6,849 bases of DNA from Prolixibacteraceae bacterium (GTDB taxonomy: Bacteria > Bacteroidota > Bacteroidia > Bacteroidales > Prolixibacteraceae). The translations under genes were made by a program, and so were the position numbers. Positions 5,665-6,849 of this stretch are shown in pieces. The stretch is taken from NCBI GenBank assembly GCA_017998095.1, contig JAGODU010000201.1, positions 1 to 6,849 on the forward strand, read 5' to 3'. The notes under the pieces were generated by a model. The model worked only from the letters and a program-made list of their open reading frames with translations, ran no database searches and was not told the DNA's origin. Numbering within the stretch: the first letter of the stretch is position 1; each line of letters starts with the position of its first letter.

Positions 5665-6849
5665 ATGAATAATTTTAAGAAATCTTTTACAATATCCCTG
5701 ATTTTATTTTTGATTTCAGGAAATATTTTGCTTGCACAGAACAATACTTCATCACCTTATTCAAAATTTGGTACAGGTGATCTTAACAATATTGCTTTCG
5801 GCAGAAACCTTGCTTTAGGTGGTACGGGCTTTGGAATCAGAGATCACCATTTCTTAAATATTAAGAACCCTGCGTCTATTACATCTATTGATTCACTGAA
5901 CTTTCTTTTTGAAACAGGAGTGTTTTATCAATATACAAATACTCAGACTTCTGATTTTGAACGCGACTATAACGATGGAAACTTAAGCCATCTTGTTTTC
6001 GGTCACAGATATACTAATTGGCTTATGGGAGCTTATGGTATAATGCCGTATAGTAACATAGGTTATAATTTCAGAACTGAAGAATCACTTGAAAGTGAAG
6101 ATAGTAAGGTTTATACCGACTGGATAGGAACAGGTGGTATTAATAAACTTTTTTACAACCTTGGCTATAAGATGACAAAGAATTTTTCACTTGGAGCTGA
6201 AGCTGCCTTTTTCTATGGACCTTTCAATGAGTCAAAGAAAACATGGGCTTTGGTTCAACCCGATAATTCTACTTATTATTATACAGACACATACTATTAC
6301 GGATTCGTTTTTAAAGGTGCCTTGCAATATTCATTGAATCTTGGAGATAAGGGAACTAACCTGACTATTGGGGGTACTGTTTCTCCTCAACAAAAGCTGA
6401 GGGGCAAAACTAACATTCGTATAGACCAGTATTATGGTGAAGTGTACCTCGATTCTATGTATTACGATGAGTTAAGAACAACACCGGTTATTTTGCCTTT
6501 AACCTATGGAGCAGGTATCGGATTTACCTGGAGAGGTAAGTACCTTTTTGCTGCCGATTATGAAAGGGCAGGGTGGAGTGTTAATTCTGACAGGGCTTAT
6601 ATTGATCAGACTATTTATTCTTTTGGTATTGAAAGATTACCTCGCAATAGCCTTAATTATCTCGACAGATGTTCATATCGCCTTGGTTTCAGATATGATT
6701 CAGGGTATATAATGTACCGTAAAAACAATATAAGCGATATGCGATTTACTGCAGGTATTGGTTTCCCGATTCAAAAATCAGCATCCATGGTGAATTTATC
6801 TGTTGAACCCGGAAGAAAAGGAACAACCAGGATGGGACTCATTATGGAG
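5665..6849 (+). CDS. Outer-membrane beta-barrel protein, 3'-truncated
   Basis: The reading frame is open from ATG 5665 to the right edge (395 codons, no stop). A signal peptide is clear: NNFKK, a hydrophobic core, and a likely cleavage after LLA at residue 24, leaving QNN. The mature start has SPYSKFGTGDL (30-40), then RNLALGGTGFGIRD (47-60) and NPASI (68-72). This opening recurs in Bacteroidota outer-membrane proteins distantly like the FadL/OmpP1 or PorV type of barrel. The remainder alternates hydrophobic and polar residues with many Tyr, Phe and Gly, as expected of transmembrane beta-strands. Its end (VNLSVEPGRKGTTRMG) looks like the penultimate strands, so I estimate only a few tens of residues are missing. 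It follows the DUF4270 gene by 4 bp. The transported substrate, if any, cannot be told from sequence. Confidence 0.85.
   Translation, partial: MNNFKKSFTISLILFLISGNILLAQNNTSSPYSKFGTGDLNNIAFGRNLALGGTGFGIRDHHFLNIKNPASITSIDSLNFLFETGVFYQYTNTQTSDFERDYNDGNLSHLVFGHRYTNWLMGAYGIMPYSNIGYNFRTEESLESEDSKVYTDWIGTGGINKLFYNLGYKMTKNFSLGAEAAFFYGPFNESKKTWALVQPDNSTYYYTDTYYYGFVFKGALQYSLNLGDKGTNLTIGGTVSPQQKLRGKTNIRIDQYYGEVYLDSMYYDELRTTPVILPLTYGAGIGFTWRGKYLFAADYERAGWSVNSDRAYIDQTIYSFGIERLPRNSLNYLDRCSYRLGFRYDSGYIMYRKNNISDMRFTAGIGFPIQKSASMVNLSVEPGRKGTTRMGLIME

Noticed and set aside
6506..6712. Plus-strand open frame of 68 codons within the barrel gene.
   Set aside because: It is out of frame with the outer-membrane protein, which reads without a stop from 5665 to the window end.

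Overview
The window looks like an AT-rich chromosomal segment from a member of the Bacteroidota, probably Bacteroidales or a relative. Four things point there: Bacteroidota-type -7 promoter elements (TAnnTTTG) with no Shine-Dalgarno sequences, a long signal peptidase I with extra N-terminal membrane segments, and two families essentially confined to this phylum (DUF4270 and DUF4907). No RNA gene, mobile element, CRISPR array or integration site was found. Coding density is high. The only intergenic stretch of any size is 245 bp, at 4030-4274.

Layout. (1) 1-2668, plus strand: a tight housekeeping operon of the 3' end of dapB (lysine/diaminopimelate synthesis), lepB (signal peptidase I) and a WbqC-family gene, with gaps of 20 and 6 bp. 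(2) 2673-4029, minus strand: a two-gene unit of a six-bladed Kelch-propeller lipoprotein followed by a small membrane-anchored DUF4907 protein, overlapping by 8 bp. It converges on the wbqC-like gene with only 4 bp between stop codons. (3) 4030-4274: a divergent promoter region. (4) 4275-6849, plus strand: a DUF4270 lipoprotein, then 4 bp later a beta-barrel outer-membrane protein that runs off the right edge.

How the genes may work together. The first operon joins peptidoglycan-precursor synthesis to envelope protein processing. The two divergent units encode four proteins that all appear exported or membrane-anchored: a propeller lipoprotein, an anchored DUF4907 protein, a DUF4270 lipoprotein and an outer-membrane barrel. 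Both divergent promoters carry almost the same 18-bp sequence around the -7 element, which suggests joint control. I infer a cell-envelope module of unknown function; nothing here shows a substrate.

Structural signals beyond the genes. There is a textbook plus-strand intrinsic terminator (2930-2961) inside the opposing DUF4907 coding sequence, a perfect 16-bp inverted repeat inside the start of the wbqC-like gene (2073-2117), a repeated ATGTTAAA motif between the divergent promoters, and a canonical EF-hand calcium loop in the DUF4270 protein. I found no clear evidence of a wholly new defence or mobile system.
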